Below the pieces are notes generated by a model. That model saw only the letters and a list, made by a program, of their open reading frames with translations. It was not told where the DNA came from and did not search any database. 64,000 bases of DNA from Sphingobacteriaceae bacterium GW460-11-11-14-LB5. Lineage in GTDB: Bacteria; Bacteroidota; Bacteroidia; Sphingobacteriales; Sphingobacteriaceae. Location: assembly GCA_002151545.1 (NCBI GenBank), contig CP021237.1, forward strand, positions 5,394,001-5,458,000, in the 5' to 3' direction. The translations under genes and the position numbers were made by a program. This document shows, piece by piece, positions 1-8,889 of this stretch. Position 1 is the first letter of the stretch, and each line of letters starts with the position of its first letter.

Positions 1-177
1 TTTGTTAAAGATCTTACCATAAATATTAGTGGTAGAAACCTGGTTTCATGGGATAATTATAAGGGCTATGATCCAGAGTTAAATGCAGGTGGCCAATCAA
101 CAATTTTAAGAAATATCGATTTTGGTGCGGTACCGATTCCACGAACGTTTTCTTTCGGTTTACAAGCTAAGTTCTAA
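1..177 (+). CDS. SusC-like TonB-dependent receptor, C-terminal end only
   Basis: The first 58 codons in frame 1 are the end of a protein that starts outside the window. They read FVKDLTINISGRNLVSW and finish with FSFGLQAKF and TAA. A line such as 'ISGRNL' followed by a final aromatic beta-strand is typical of the last strands of SusC/RagA outer-membrane barrels. The SusD gene lies 27 bp downstream on the same strand, which supports the assignment because SusC and SusD form a complex that imports oligosaccharides or peptides across the outer membrane. Substrate cannot be told from this fragment. Confidence 0.85.
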   Translation, partial: FVKDLTINISGRNLVSWDNYKGYDPELNAGGQSTILRNIDFGAVPIPRTFSFGLQAKF

Positions 178-204
178 TTAATTGAAAAAATAAATCATAT
201 TAAG

Positions 205-1500
205 ATGAAAAATTCAAGATCAAAATATATTCACTACATATTTTTCTTTGCATTGGCCGTTTCACTGGCTGCTTGTAAAAAGGAATATTTAAATCCTAAC
301 GCTGCTGTGGCAGATGATGTGCTCCTTTCCGCGAGAGGTTTGACAGGGGTTACGGTTGGCCTTCAGAAGAATTTCTCCACAACAAGGGCAGGGCTACTGT
401 ATGCTGCAATTACTGTTAATGGTATTACTACCAATGAGTTAATTTCTGTTAATACAGGAAATACCAATGAAGATCGGTTAATGACAGGCGGAGTGCAGGT
501 AGATGGTGCAAATTCGGTATTGTTAAATGTTTGGACCAGTTCAAATAAAATCATCTACGATGCAGATAATGTGATTAATAATGCGGCTAATCTTGGCGAT
601 AAAGGTTTGGCTTCGGGTTTAATTGCACATGCCAGTATTTTTAAAGCTCTGGCTTTAGGTAATTTGTCGGAATTTTGGGAAAAAGTTCCAGCAGGAACGG
701 GGCAAAATGTAACTTTTATAACAAGGACGGAGGGTTTTAATAAAGCTATTGCAACTATTGATAATGCTTTGGCCTTGATTGCTGCAAATCCAATCAGCAC
801 CTCGTTTTTGAGCAACATTCCTACAGGAGTAGATATTCCGAATACGTTGAATGCATTAAAAGCACGTTACGCCTTATTTGTTGGAAACTATGCCGTTGCA
901 TTAAGCAGCGCCAATGCTGTTGATCTAACCAAAAGATCGTCGTTCACTTACGATGCGCAAAATCTCAATCCCATTTTTGAAATTGCTACCTCTACTAATA
1001 ATGTTATTCAACCAAAAAATATAAACTTAGGGCAAACTGGCGCGAATATTCCAGATGCAGGTGATGCCAGGATTCCATTTTATACTACAATTAATACAAC
1101 TGTACGTATCAATGGTTTTGGTGCGGCTAGCTTAGCGCCAATTCCAGTTTATCTGCCTGGCGAAATGACTTTAATTAAGGCAGAGGCCTATGCCCGTCAA
1201 GCTACGCCGAACTTAACTTCTTCGCTTACTGAGCTGAATAAGATTGTAACCAAAACTGCTGCTACAGATCCTTTTGGTGTTGGTGCGGCATTGCCAGCAC
1301 TAACAGGTCCTTATACACAGCAACAGCTGTTAGACCTGATTTACAAACACCGTTGTATCGAACTCTTTATGTCTGGACTAAAACTGGAAGATATGAGAAG
1401 GTTCAATCAGCCATTAACCGATCGTAAACGTAATTTTTTTCCTTATCCTTTCGCAGAAAGAGATAACAATACTAACACCCCTGCAGATCCAACTTTCTAG
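205..1500 (+). CDS. RagB/SusD family nutrient-binding outer-membrane lipoprotein
   Basis: A 431-aa lipoprotein. A type II signal peptide ends in the lipobox LAAC (Cys about residue 24) followed by KKEYLNPNA, the usual start of SusD proteins. The middle is helix-rich in the TPR-like SusD style, and the end has the typical ELFMSGLKLEDMRRF segment. SusD proteins sit on the cell surface, cap the SusC barrel and bind the incoming glycan or peptide. At 431 aa it is shorter than many SusD proteins (about 500-600 aa), so the binding insert may be reduced. It follows a susC gene by 27 bp and is closed by a strong hairpin terminator. Substrate unknown. Confidence 0.9.
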   Translation: MKNSRSKYIHYIFFFALAVSLAACKKEYLNPNAAVADDVLLSARGLTGVTVGLQKNFSTTRAGLLYAAITVNGITTNELISVNTGNTNEDRLMTGGVQVDGANSVLLNVWTSSNKIIYDADNVINNAANLGDKGLASGLIAHASIFKALALGNLSEFWEKVPAGTGQNVTFITRTEGFNKAIATIDNALALIAANPISTSFLSNIPTGVDIPNTLNALKARYALFVGNYAVALSSANAVDLTKRSSFTYDAQNLNPIFEIATSTNNVIQPKNINLGQTGANIPDAGDARIPFYTTINTTVRINGFGAASLAPIPVYLPGEMTLIKAEAYARQATPNLTSSLTELNKIVTKTAATDPFGVGAALPALTGPYTQQQLLDLIYKHRCIELFMSGLKLEDMRRFNQPLTDRKRNFFPYPFAERDNNTNTPADPTF

Positions 1501-1506
1501 CAGCAT

Positions 1507-1539
1507 AAAAAGAGCCCCGATTTCATCGGGGCTCTTTTT
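1507..1539. terminator. Bidirectional intrinsic terminator
   Basis: A perfect 15-bp stem (AAAAAGAGCCCCGAT with its complement, 1507-1521 and 1525-1539) has a TTC loop and A/T runs on both sides, so it can work in both directions. It lies between the convergent susD (ends 1500) and deoR-type gene (stop at 1538, overlapping the hairpin). Confidence 0.9.
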
Positions 1540-2284
1540 ATAAAATATTCAATTCTTTAGCACGGTAACCGGCTAAAGATTCGTGTTCTACTTCTAACTC
1601 GGTGATTAAATAGCTTATATTTTCTATCGGGCAAACTTTAAGCCTCAATGTGATATCTAGTTTTTCTGAAATACAAAGCACCGCTGTTTTTTTCGCGCAG
1701 GCTACCATGGCCTTTTTGAGCTGGTTAATTTCCCAATCGGTATCAGTTAGTCCTTCTTCCGGGTGTATCGCACTTGTACCCATTAAGCATAAATCGACCT
1801 TAATTTCAGCTAATTGACTAATTACATGGCCGCCATAGGTTATCTGAGAGTTTTTTGAAAAAAGACCACCAATTAATATCACTTCAATATTGTTGTATTT
1901 GGCCAGTTCTACAGCAACAAGCGGACTAATGGTAAAGAATGTGGCGCCCAGGTGTTGTGGTAACTGTTTAACAAATTCTAAGATCGTTGTGCCTCCGCCA
2001 ATGAGCACCACCATGCCGTCTTTGATCAAACGGATTGTTTTTTTTGCAATCACAATTTTACTATCTCTTGCATATACAGTACTATCATCGAAAGAGCTAT
2101 GATATGATTTAGATAAAGCTCCGCCATGCACTTTAAACAGTAGGCCATCATCAACAAGTTCCTGCAAGTCTCGTCTGATCGTGTCTTCCGAAACATTAAG
2201 CAATTGAACCAGATCTGAGGTTAGCACCCGGTTGTGCAGGTTAATCTGGCGCATGATGAAATCGTGACGTTCTTTTTTCAGCAT
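1538..2284 (-). CDS. DeoR/GlpR family transcriptional regulator
   Basis: A 248-aa cytoplasmic regulator. Residues about 1-57 form the DeoR-type helix-turn-helix with the signature LLNVSEDTIRRDLQEL, followed by the linker LFKVHGGAL. Residues about 75-230 are the DeoRC sensor domain, a ribose-isomerase-like fold with IGGGTT and LIGGLFSKNSQITYGG, which in this family binds a phosphorylated sugar. These proteins are mostly repressors of sugar-catabolic operons. It is divergent from the susC operon at 2529 with a 244-bp shared intergenic region that carries paired repeats, so control of that operon and of itself is a reasonable inference. The effector is unknown. Confidence 0.92.
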   Translation of the reverse strand: MLKKERHDFIMRQINLHNRVLTSDLVQLLNVSEDTIRRDLQELVDDGLLFKVHGGALSKSYHSSFDDSTVYARDSKIVIAKKTIRLIKDGMVVLIGGGTTILEFVKQLPQHLGATFFTISPLVAVELAKYNNIEVILIGGLFSKNSQITYGGHVISQLAEIKVDLCLMGTSAIHPEEGLTDTDWEINQLKKAMVACAKKTAVLCISEKLDITLRLKVCPIENISYLITELEVEHESLAGYRAKELNIL

Positions 2285-2336
2285 AAATCATTTGATTTTC
2301 TACGAATGTATAAAAACATTTTAAAAATATATTATT

Positions 2337-2359
2337 TGCGTGTTTGTGCGTGTTTATGC
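2337..2359. promoter_or_regulatory. Candidate operator, copy 1
   Basis: A 23-bp element holds two TGCGT half-sites spaced 10 bp start to start, the second extended to TGCGTGTTT. A near-identical element lies at 2451-2473. A spacing of one helical turn and a position between a DeoR-type gene and its divergent susC suggest binding sites for that regulator. This is an inference from repetition only. Confidence 0.5.
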
Positions 2360-2450
2360 AATAATGTTTTGTGTGATAGCTAAATATACTTTATTTAAAT
2401 GTTTTTTTATTGAAAAACATTTATGATATTAGCTAAATATTAAAGTAAAA

Positions 2451-2473
2451 TGCGTTATTATGCGTGTTTTGGC
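2451..2473. promoter_or_regulatory. Candidate operator, copy 2
   Basis: This is the second copy of the TGCGT-n5-TGCGTGTTT element, starting 114 bp after the first and 56 bp before the susC start codon. The flanks also share a TAGCTAAATAT motif (2377-2387 and 2430-2440). The placement near the expected promoter fits repression of the susC operon. Confidence 0.5.
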
Positions 2474-2528
2474 AAACAATAAAAACTAACAACTAAACAA
2501 TCACTTCATTCCCCTAAACTGGCAGTTT

Positions 2529-5500
2529 ATGAAAAAAAAACTACTATTAATTTTTCTTGGTACGTTTTTGTTGCTGGCTCACGCCATCGCGCAGCAAATA
2601 ACCGTTACCGGTAAGGTTACATCGGCTGATGGACCTTTACCAGGCGTTTCCATTCGAGTGAAAGGAAGCACAGTCGTTTCGCAAACCAATGCAGATGGAA
2701 ATTATTCTATAAAAGCTTTGAAAAATGAAACACTACAATTTTCTTTTATTGGCTATAAAACCGTAGAACGAGTTATTGGAAATACGGTAATTAATATCGT
2801 GTTGGTAAACGATGCTAGCAACTTAGATGAAGTTGTTGTAACAGCATTTAATGTCGCCCAAGATCGAAAAAGTATTAACTATGCTTTTCAAAATGTGAAG
2901 TCGAAAGATATCGAAGAGTCTAGGCAGCAAAATATTGTCAATGCCTTGCAAGGTAAAATCGCCGGTGCAGTTATCACAAGCTCAGGCGGTGGCCCGGGAG
3001 AAGGCTCTGCAATTATTCTTCGTGGAGGTACTTCTCTGGATGGGGATAACCAACCGCTATTTGTTGTTGACGGAGTACCATTGGATAATAGCTCTTTTGT
3101 AGAATCAACGGCGCCCGGAGCAGGAAGTGCTTTCAATGGTGTATTAGGTCGTAGTGTTGGTACTCCCAATCGTGCATCAGATATTAATCCGGATGATATA
3201 GAAAGTGTAACCGTTTTAAAAGGACCGGCTGCTGCGGCATTATACGGCTTAAAGGCTGGTAATGGTGCTATTATCATCACAACTAAAAAAGGGAAAACTG
3301 GTTCAACAACAATAACATATAATAATGTGTTTTCTTGGGATAATGTAATCAGATTACCAGAAACTCAATCCATCTATAAACAAGGAACTGCCGGGATTTA
3401 TAACCTTACCAGTAGAGATTCGTACGGCTCAGAGTTTGCGCCAGGCGAAACCATTTACGATAATTTAGGAGATTTCTTCGTTACAGGTAAATCACAAACA
3501 CATAATTTAAGTGTTTCTGGTGGTTCTGATAAATACACGTTTAGGTTTTCAGCATCTAATGCTAACCAAAACGGAGTTGTCCCTCAAACGGATTATGGTA
3601 AAACTTCTGTTAGGCTATCAGGAAGTGCGATAGCCAGTGAAAAATTTACTTTTACCGGATCGGCCAACTATATGAGAACAACAGGCAGACGACCACTACA
3701 GGGACCTGGCTTGTTCGGTGGTACTGGTGGATTTTTGGTAAGCATATTCAATTGGCCCAAGAATGATAATATGAAGGATTATTTAAGCCCTGATGGCACC
3801 AGAAGGCGACTACTGGCAAGTGCTACGGGAGATACAGATAACCCATATTTCACCATTGATAAAAATCCGCAGACAGATTCAAATGATCGCTTTTTAGGTA
3901 ATGCGGGTGCTGAATACAGACCTTTCAAATGGCTTAAAGTAAATTATACCCTCGGTACCGATTTATACACGGAAAGAATTCAAAGTGTAAGGGCCGTGGG
4001 AACATCGCTGCCTAATAACTTCAATGGAGGAATAGGACAAACAGTTAATACGTTTCAGAGTTTAACTTCCAACCTCTTAATTAGTGCAGAACAAAGTTTC
4101 GGAGATTTTAGTACCTCGCTTTTGGTTGGTAATGCGGTAGATCAAACCAAATTTTCTACTGTTGATTACTTAGGTTTAATTTTTCAAAATCCAGATTTCA
4201 TCAGCGTAAACAATACTGTAAACAGAAGTTTGATAGAAAGAAATTCGCTTAAGCGAATTATCGGCGCTTTTGGAAGTTTCAACGCTGACTGGAAAAAAAC
4301 TATTTTCTTAAATTTAACAGGCCGTAACGATTGGTCATCTACACTTCCTACCAAAAACAGGTCATTCTTTTATCCTTCGGTAAGTTTGGGGTATGAATTT
4401 ACAAAATCCTTGAATTTAGAGAGTAATAAGTGGCTTAGTTATGGAAAACTTAGACTTTCTTATGCTGATGTAGGAAAAGATACTAGTCCATACAGAGTAG
4501 AATCTCCTTTACAATCAAATACATTTATTGGTGGAGGTTTTAGATATGGTTTCTTTGGTAATAACCCGGAGTTGAAGCCAGAAAGGCGGACATCATTTGA
4601 AGCAGGCTTGGATCTACAGTTTTTTGATCAAAGATTAAGGTTGGATGCTACTGTTTATAGAGATAGAACAAAAGATCAGATTATAGCACCAAGGGTGAGT
4701 CAGGCAACTGGATTTATTTTACAATATATTAATGGCGGATTAGTAGAAAATAGAGGTGTTGAATTAATGTTATCTGGCACACCAATTAGAAACAAAAATT
4801 TTAACTGGGATATTAACTTCAACTTTGCTTCTAATAAAAATGAAGTTTTATCATTGCCTTATCCACTTACTATTGTGAGGAATTCTGATGCATCAATTAT
4901 AAACGTTGCGGAAGGGGCTTCCTATCCGGGAAAATCTTTAACCTCAATTAGTGCGACAGATTATATCAGAGATCCTGAAGGACGGATTATTATTGATGCC
5001 AACGGTTATCCAACATTTAATACCTTATTTACTTATGCTGGCGACAGAGCACCGAAGTTTACAATGGGGCTTAATAATACCTTTAGATATAAAAATTTAG
5101 AATTTAGTTTCTTGGTGGATATCAGAAAAGGTGGCGACGTAATTAATGGTAATGAATGGGAATTAGTGAGAAGTGGATTAAGTATGCAAACCGCAGAACG
5201 TAATAAACCAGTGATTTTTGAGGGTGTTGTTAAAAATGCAGATGGCAGTTTTAGTCCAAATACCAAACAGGTTGAATTAACCCAGGGATACTTTGAAAAT
5301 AATTTGGCTGCTGTTGGTACGGCATTTATTGAAGATGGATCTTGGATTAGATTGAGATCAGCAACCATTAATTATACATTGAATAGAAAGTATCTTCCTA
5401 AGTTTTTCTCTACACTAAATCTATTTGTAACCGGTAGAAATCTTGTTCTGCTGACTAATTATTCAGGTATCGACCCTGAAGTAGGGGTTTCGGGTGCCGG

Positions 5501-5588
5501 TGTTAGAGGAGGTGGCTCTGCTGGATTAGATTATGGTGGGGTTCCTAGTAGAAGAGGTTTTGATTTAGGTTTGAAGGTTGGTTTTTAA
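2529..5588 (+). CDS. SusC/RagA family TonB-linked outer-membrane protein
   Basis: A 1019-aa outer-membrane transporter. A signal peptide ends at about residue 21 (AIAQ). Residues about 24-105 are a carboxypeptidase-regulatory-like beta-sandwich (ITVTGKVTSADGPLPGVSIRVKGS, cut here to its start VTGKVTSADGPLPGVSI). A TonB-box-like DEVVVTAFN follows, then the plug domain (about 110-250, with LRGGTSLDGDNQPLFVVDG and AALYGLKAGNGAIIITTKKG) and the 22-strand barrel to the C-terminal phenylalanine. There is no STN domain, so it is not expected to signal through a FecI/FecR pair; local DeoR-type control fits. It is first in an operon with the susD at 5601 and the lipoprotein at 7126. Confidence 0.95.
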   Translation: MKKKLLLIFLGTFLLLAHAIAQQITVTGKVTSADGPLPGVSIRVKGSTVVSQTNADGNYSIKALKNETLQFSFIGYKTVERVIGNTVINIVLVNDASNLDEVVVTAFNVAQDRKSINYAFQNVKSKDIEESRQQNIVNALQGKIAGAVITSSGGGPGEGSAIILRGGTSLDGDNQPLFVVDGVPLDNSSFVESTAPGAGSAFNGVLGRSVGTPNRASDINPDDIESVTVLKGPAAAALYGLKAGNGAIIITTKKGKTGSTTITYNNVFSWDNVIRLPETQSIYKQGTAGIYNLTSRDSYGSEFAPGETIYDNLGDFFVTGKSQTHNLSVSGGSDKYTFRFSASNANQNGVVPQTDYGKTSVRLSGSAIASEKFTFTGSANYMRTTGRRPLQGPGLFGGTGGFLVSIFNWPKNDNMKDYLSPDGTRRRLLASATGDTDNPYFTIDKNPQTDSNDRFLGNAGAEYRPFKWLKVNYTLGTDLYTERIQSVRAVGTSLPNNFNGGIGQTVNTFQSLTSNLLISAEQSFGDFSTSLLVGNAVDQTKFSTVDYLGLIFQNPDFISVNNTVNRSLIERNSLKRIIGAFGSFNADWKKTIFLNLTGRNDWSSTLPTKNRSFFYPSVSLGYEFTKSLNLESNKWLSYGKLRLSYADVGKDTSPYRVESPLQSNTFIGGGFRYGFFGNNPELKPERRTSFEAGLDLQFFDQRLRLDATVYRDRTKDQIIAPRVSQATGFILQYINGGLVENRGVELMLSGTPIRNKNFNWDINFNFASNKNEVLSLPYPLTIVRNSDASIINVAEGASYPGKSLTSISATDYIRDPEGRIIIDANGYPTFNTLFTYAGDRAPKFTMGLNNTFRYKNLEFSFLVDIRKGGDVINGNEWELVRSGLSMQTAERNKPVIFEGVVKNADGSFSPNTKQVELTQGYFENNLAAVGTAFIEDGSWIRLRSATINYTLNRKYLPKFFSTLNLFVTGRNLVLLTNYSGIDPEVGVSGAGVRGGGSAGLDYGGVPSRRGFDLGLKVGF

Positions 5589-5600
5589 TTGATTATAGTT

Positions 5601-7109
5601 ATGAAAAGAATAATAATATTTATAATAGCGGTAACCTTCATTACGAGTGTTATATCTTGTAAAAAAGGATTTTTAGATGTAAATACGGATCCAAATAATC
5701 CAACATCTACAACCCCTAATTTTTTACTTCCAAGTATTATTTCGAATGGTTTTTCTATGCAGGCCTTCGAAGCTTACCAATTTACGGGTCTTTTCACTCA
5801 GAATATTGGTAGAAGGGGTGCCCCAAACGGAGCATTTGAGCAATATTACTTAGCACCAAATGTAAGACCGTTCCAGGATACATATCAAATTGTTGGAGCA
5901 AATATTCCACCAATGATTGATATTGCACAGAAAGAAGGTTCGCCTTATTATGTAGGCGCAGGTAAAATCATGTATGCGCTTATTTTAGCTCATGCTACAG
6001 ATCTATTAGGGGATATTCCGTATACAGAAGCATTTAAGCCCGCTTTAACAATTTCTCCAAAATATGATACTCAAGAATCGATTTATGCAGCCGTAAACAA
6101 ATTATTGGATGAAGGAATTGTAGAATTGCAAAAGCCTGCATCAAGCAATAGCAGGCCATTCTACATTAGTACTCCGAGTATCAGTGGTGATATTCTTTAT
6201 AAAGGCAATACCGCATTATGGATTAAACTTGCATACTCTATTAAAGCAAGACAGGCTAATCATTTAACAAAAAAATCATCTTATAATCCAACAGCAGTAT
6301 TAGATTTGATTGATAAGGGTTTAAGTTCGAATTCTGAAGATGCTCAACTACAATGGCAGGCTGTAACCAGCACGGTATTAAATTCTACAAATGTATTTGG
6401 TGCAACACGGAATAACATGTCTGCATTAACATATGGCAGATTTTTGATAGAAATGCTAAATGGTAAAAACTTGTTAGGTGATGCAGCTCTTCCCGATGAT
6501 CCGCGACTTGCAATTATGGCAACCGCCACAAGCACAGGAACACAACCTGGTGCTAATAATGCTCAGGCATTAGGAACGGGTGTTGTTTCTGATTTCTACA
6601 CAAGCTGGTATGCAACAGAAGTTTATAACGCAGCTAATAATTCAGGAGTCTTTCAGATTTTAACCAATGCAGAAGTTCGCTTTATTGAAGCAGAGGCCGC
6701 GTTTAGAGCAAATAATATGCCTAGAGCTTATAAAGCATATCGCGATGGTATCATTGCTCATATGGATAAGCTGGGTGTTGCAGCCACTGCTAGGGATGCA
6801 TATATGTTAACACCGGCAGTTGTACAGTTGAGCACAAGTTTAACACTAAAGGATATTATGCAGCAAAAATACATTGCGCTTTTTATGAATCCTGAAAGTT
6901 GGGCAGATATGAGGCGGTTGGATTACAGCCAGACTGTTTACCCTGGATTCTATTATCCAACAAATGCTAATCCTGTTGCAAAGGGTTTGTTTCCTCAGCG
7001 AACATTATATCCATTAACCGAAATACAACTTAACCCAGGTGAGGTTGAAAAACAGGGAGCTAATGCACAAGATTATTTTTTAAAACCATTATGGTGGAAT
7101 CAACCATAA
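5601..7109 (+). CDS. SusD-like (SusD_like_2 type) nutrient-binding lipoprotein
   Basis: A 502-aa lipoprotein with lipobox VISC followed by KKGFLDVNTDPNNPT, the start seen in the SusD-like group that pairs with SusC receptors lacking STN. The ATG at 5601 is preferred over an in-frame TTG at 5589, because MKRIIIFIIAV is a normal signal peptide and the gap to susC is then 12 bp. The end has ALFMNPESWADMRRLDY and a final tryptophan-rich tail, as in relatives. It is surface-exposed and should bind the ligand carried by the SusC at 2529. No glycosidase lies in the same operon, so the substrate may be a peptide, a small sugar or a glycan cut elsewhere. Confidence 0.92.
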   Translation: MKRIIIFIIAVTFITSVISCKKGFLDVNTDPNNPTSTTPNFLLPSIISNGFSMQAFEAYQFTGLFTQNIGRRGAPNGAFEQYYLAPNVRPFQDTYQIVGANIPPMIDIAQKEGSPYYVGAGKIMYALILAHATDLLGDIPYTEAFKPALTISPKYDTQESIYAAVNKLLDEGIVELQKPASSNSRPFYISTPSISGDILYKGNTALWIKLAYSIKARQANHLTKKSSYNPTAVLDLIDKGLSSNSEDAQLQWQAVTSTVLNSTNVFGATRNNMSALTYGRFLIEMLNGKNLLGDAALPDDPRLAIMATATSTGTQPGANNAQALGTGVVSDFYTSWYATEVYNAANNSGVFQILTNAEVRFIEAEAAFRANNMPRAYKAYRDGIIAHMDKLGVAATARDAYMLTPAVVQLSTSLTLKDIMQQKYIALFMNPESWADMRRLDYSQTVYPGFYYPTNANPVAKGLFPQRTLYPLTEIQLNPGEVEKQGANAQDYFLKPLWWNQP

Positions 7110-7125
7110 TCATATACATTATAAC

Positions 7126-7569
7126 ATGAAAAAGACATTCATATTTTATCTGCTATTTGCTTTTGTAGTGGTTTTAAACGCCTGCGATCGTAGCAAAGAT
7201 CCTATTTATCAAAAAATAAATGATAATAGGTTTCCTGTAATATTTTCTAACACCACTTTTGTTACTCCATCAATTCCTACTGCCGGTTTAGCAAAGGGAA
7301 GTGTTGTTAAGGTTGAACTTAATTTTTTACCAACTGATCCGGTAAAAGAAATTCAGTTTTACCAAAAAGTAGATTTGGCCGACTCAACACTTATTTCTAC
7401 AATTCCTTATGCTCCTGCATTTTCGAAAAGTAAGAATTGTGATACGCTCATTTATAATTATACGGTGCCTTCAGCCCCAGCTATCGGCGCTGCAATTGTA
7501 GTTCGTGCCAGAGTTTTGAATCAGAATGGATTATTTAAAGATCGGTCATTTAACTATAAAATAAAATAA
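7126..7569 (+). CDS. Small lipoprotein of the susCD operon
   Basis: A 147-aa lipoprotein with lipobox LNAC at about residue 20. The mature part looks like one immunoglobulin-like beta-sandwich: it is rich in alternating hydrophobic strands and has no catalytic motif I recognise. It lies 16 bp after the susD gene and before a strong terminator, so it is the third gene of the operon. By position it could be a surface ligand-binding accessory protein (SusE/F or SGBP-like), but no family could be named with confidence. Confidence 0.7.
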   Translation: MKKTFIFYLLFAFVVVLNACDRSKDPIYQKINDNRFPVIFSNTTFVTPSIPTAGLAKGSVVKVELNFLPTDPVKEIQFYQKVDLADSTLISTIPYAPAFSKSKNCDTLIYNYTVPSAPAIGAAIVVRARVLNQNGLFKDRSFNYKIK

Positions 7570-7578
7570 CCAGATACC

Positions 7579-7622
7579 TTTAAATAGAAAAAGCAGCCAA
7601 GTGGCTGCTTTTTCTATTTAAA
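7579..7622. terminator. Bidirectional intrinsic terminator
   Basis: A 21-bp perfect inverted repeat (7579-7599 and 7602-7622) with a 2-base loop has the core AGCAGCCA/TGGCTGCT and A/T tracts at both ends. It lies between the convergent operon end (7569) and the barrel gene on the other strand (stop at 7631). Confidence 0.9.
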
Positions 7623-7630
7623 GCGATTTC

Positions 7631-8233
7631 TTACAAAATTTTAAAACCTAAACTCAGTTGAAATAAGTTAGGTTTTTGCGTGTACTTTTCGCTTTTACTG
7701 ATGTTTGATAAACCAGCTTCATAACGCAAATCAACTGAAATACTGCCAACATCTACACCCGCACCGGCTTGTAAACCTAATGCCTGGTTTTTGTAATTGT
7801 CGAAATCGGTAGCTTGCTGGTAAGCAGAACTAAATGAAGAATTTTCGTCTAAAACAAACGAAATAACCGGACCAGCCATCAAACGGAAGTTTAAATTTTT
7901 AGCGCCAAATTTTGTTCCCAATAAAACAGGAACATCTAAAGTGGTAAATTTTACTTTTCCTTCAGCTGAAACTTCATTCCCGTTATCCTGTGTAATGCTG
8001 ATAAATTTGTTGCCTTTACTGCCAATGTAGGCCTCTGGCTGTACATAAAAGCTGGCACCACCAATACGTGCCCAGGCACCAATCTGATAACCTAAACGGT
8101 TTTCTTCACTTGCGAAATCTGCATTTAACTTGGCCAAGTTTACGCCTGCTTTAACCCCAAGGTTAAAGGTTTGTGCCTTTGATGTTGCCCAACCCAAGGT
8201 TAGGAAAACAATAGAGAAGATGATCTTTTTCAT
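7631..8233 (-). CDS. Outer-membrane beta-barrel (porin-like) protein
   Basis: A 200-aa protein with a signal peptide ending TSKAQ (about residue 21), then alternating strands of an eight-stranded barrel: FNLGVKAGVNLAKL at the start, FYVQPEAYIG and LDVPVLLGTKFG in the middle, and LFQLSLGFKIL at the end. This is the pattern of the OmpW/OMP_b-brl_2 type barrels that are very common in Bacteroidota. The function in this family is mostly unknown. It is transcribed alone and convergent with the susCD operon. Confidence 0.85.
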   Translation of the reverse strand: MKKIIFSIVFLTLGWATSKAQTFNLGVKAGVNLAKLNADFASEENRLGYQIGAWARIGGASFYVQPEAYIGSKGNKFISITQDNGNEVSAEGKVKFTTLDVPVLLGTKFGAKNLNFRLMAGPVISFVLDENSSFSSAYQQATDFDNYKNQALGLQAGAGVDVGSISVDLRYEAGLSNISKSEKYTQKPNLFQLSLGFKIL

Positions 8234-8461
8234 GTTGTTTAAATTGTTTTTTAAGGGTTATAAAACCATAAACAGCGTTTGAGCAATTTAACCTGCGTTT
8301 TTTGTGCTATGGTTCTTTTTAAAATTTGCATCAAACCGCTGTTATACCGGGTTAGGTTTTATAACGCGGTTTTAACACAATTATCGTGCAAAAATATTCC
8401 GCGAATCTCTACTTTTTTTGTCACATCACATAAAAAGGTATTAACCTGAGCAAATATTTTT

Positions 8462-8469
8462 TACTTTTG
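8462..8469 (+). promoter_or_regulatory. Bacteroidota -7 promoter box
   Basis: TACTTTTG matches the TAnnTTTG consensus exactly and sits 19 bp before the ATG at 8488. It decides the start of the following small gene, because an in-frame TTG at 8467 would lie inside the promoter. No clear -33 TTTG is visible. Confidence 0.65.
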
Positions 8470-8487
8470 CATCAAATAAAATATGCC

Positions 8488-8703
8488 ATGGCTAATTTTC
8501 AACTTACTTCAGAAACTGCGTTTAAAGTAAAAACTAAATTTTTAAGGAAATACCGCGATCTGGCGAACGAACCTTTAGAATTTACGCCAGGCAAAGAAGA
8601 TCAGTTAATTGAAGATTTAATGCGTTTGGTAAAACGCGACCGTACCTACATCGAATTTACAATTCAAAAAGCACTTGCTGATACCAAAGGGAACAGACTT
8701 TAG
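8488..8703 (+). CDS. Small conserved-looking hypothetical protein
   Basis: A 71-aa soluble, charged, mainly helical protein (MANFQLTSETAFKVKTKFLR at the start). There is no signal peptide, membrane segment or recognised domain. The ATG at 8488 is chosen because a consensus -7 box lies just upstream. It stands alone between two divergent or unrelated genes. A normal coding pattern and promoter make it a real gene, but no function can be assigned. Confidence 0.75.
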   Translation: MANFQLTSETAFKVKTKFLRKYRDLANEPLEFTPGKEDQLIEDLMRLVKRDRTYIEFTIQKALADTKGNRL

Positions 8704-8805
8704 TTTATCTCTTTACAAAGCCATTTCTGTTTCTTTTTAGCGTAACGCTTAATTTACGCATCGACCAAATAAGCTGTTTTTAATCTTTATCGCTTTTTGT
8801 ACATT

Positions 8806-8813
8806 TACGTTTG
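8806..8813 (+). promoter_or_regulatory. Bacteroidota -7 promoter box
   Basis: TACGTTTG fits TAnnTTTG and lies 76 bp upstream of the peptidase start at 8890. The -33 element is not clear. Confidence 0.5.
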
Positions 8814-8889
8814 TACACAATTACTAAATAATCTTTCAAGCACGGCTCATCTATTAATTTGCACGATTTGGAATTAAAATATAAAGGGG

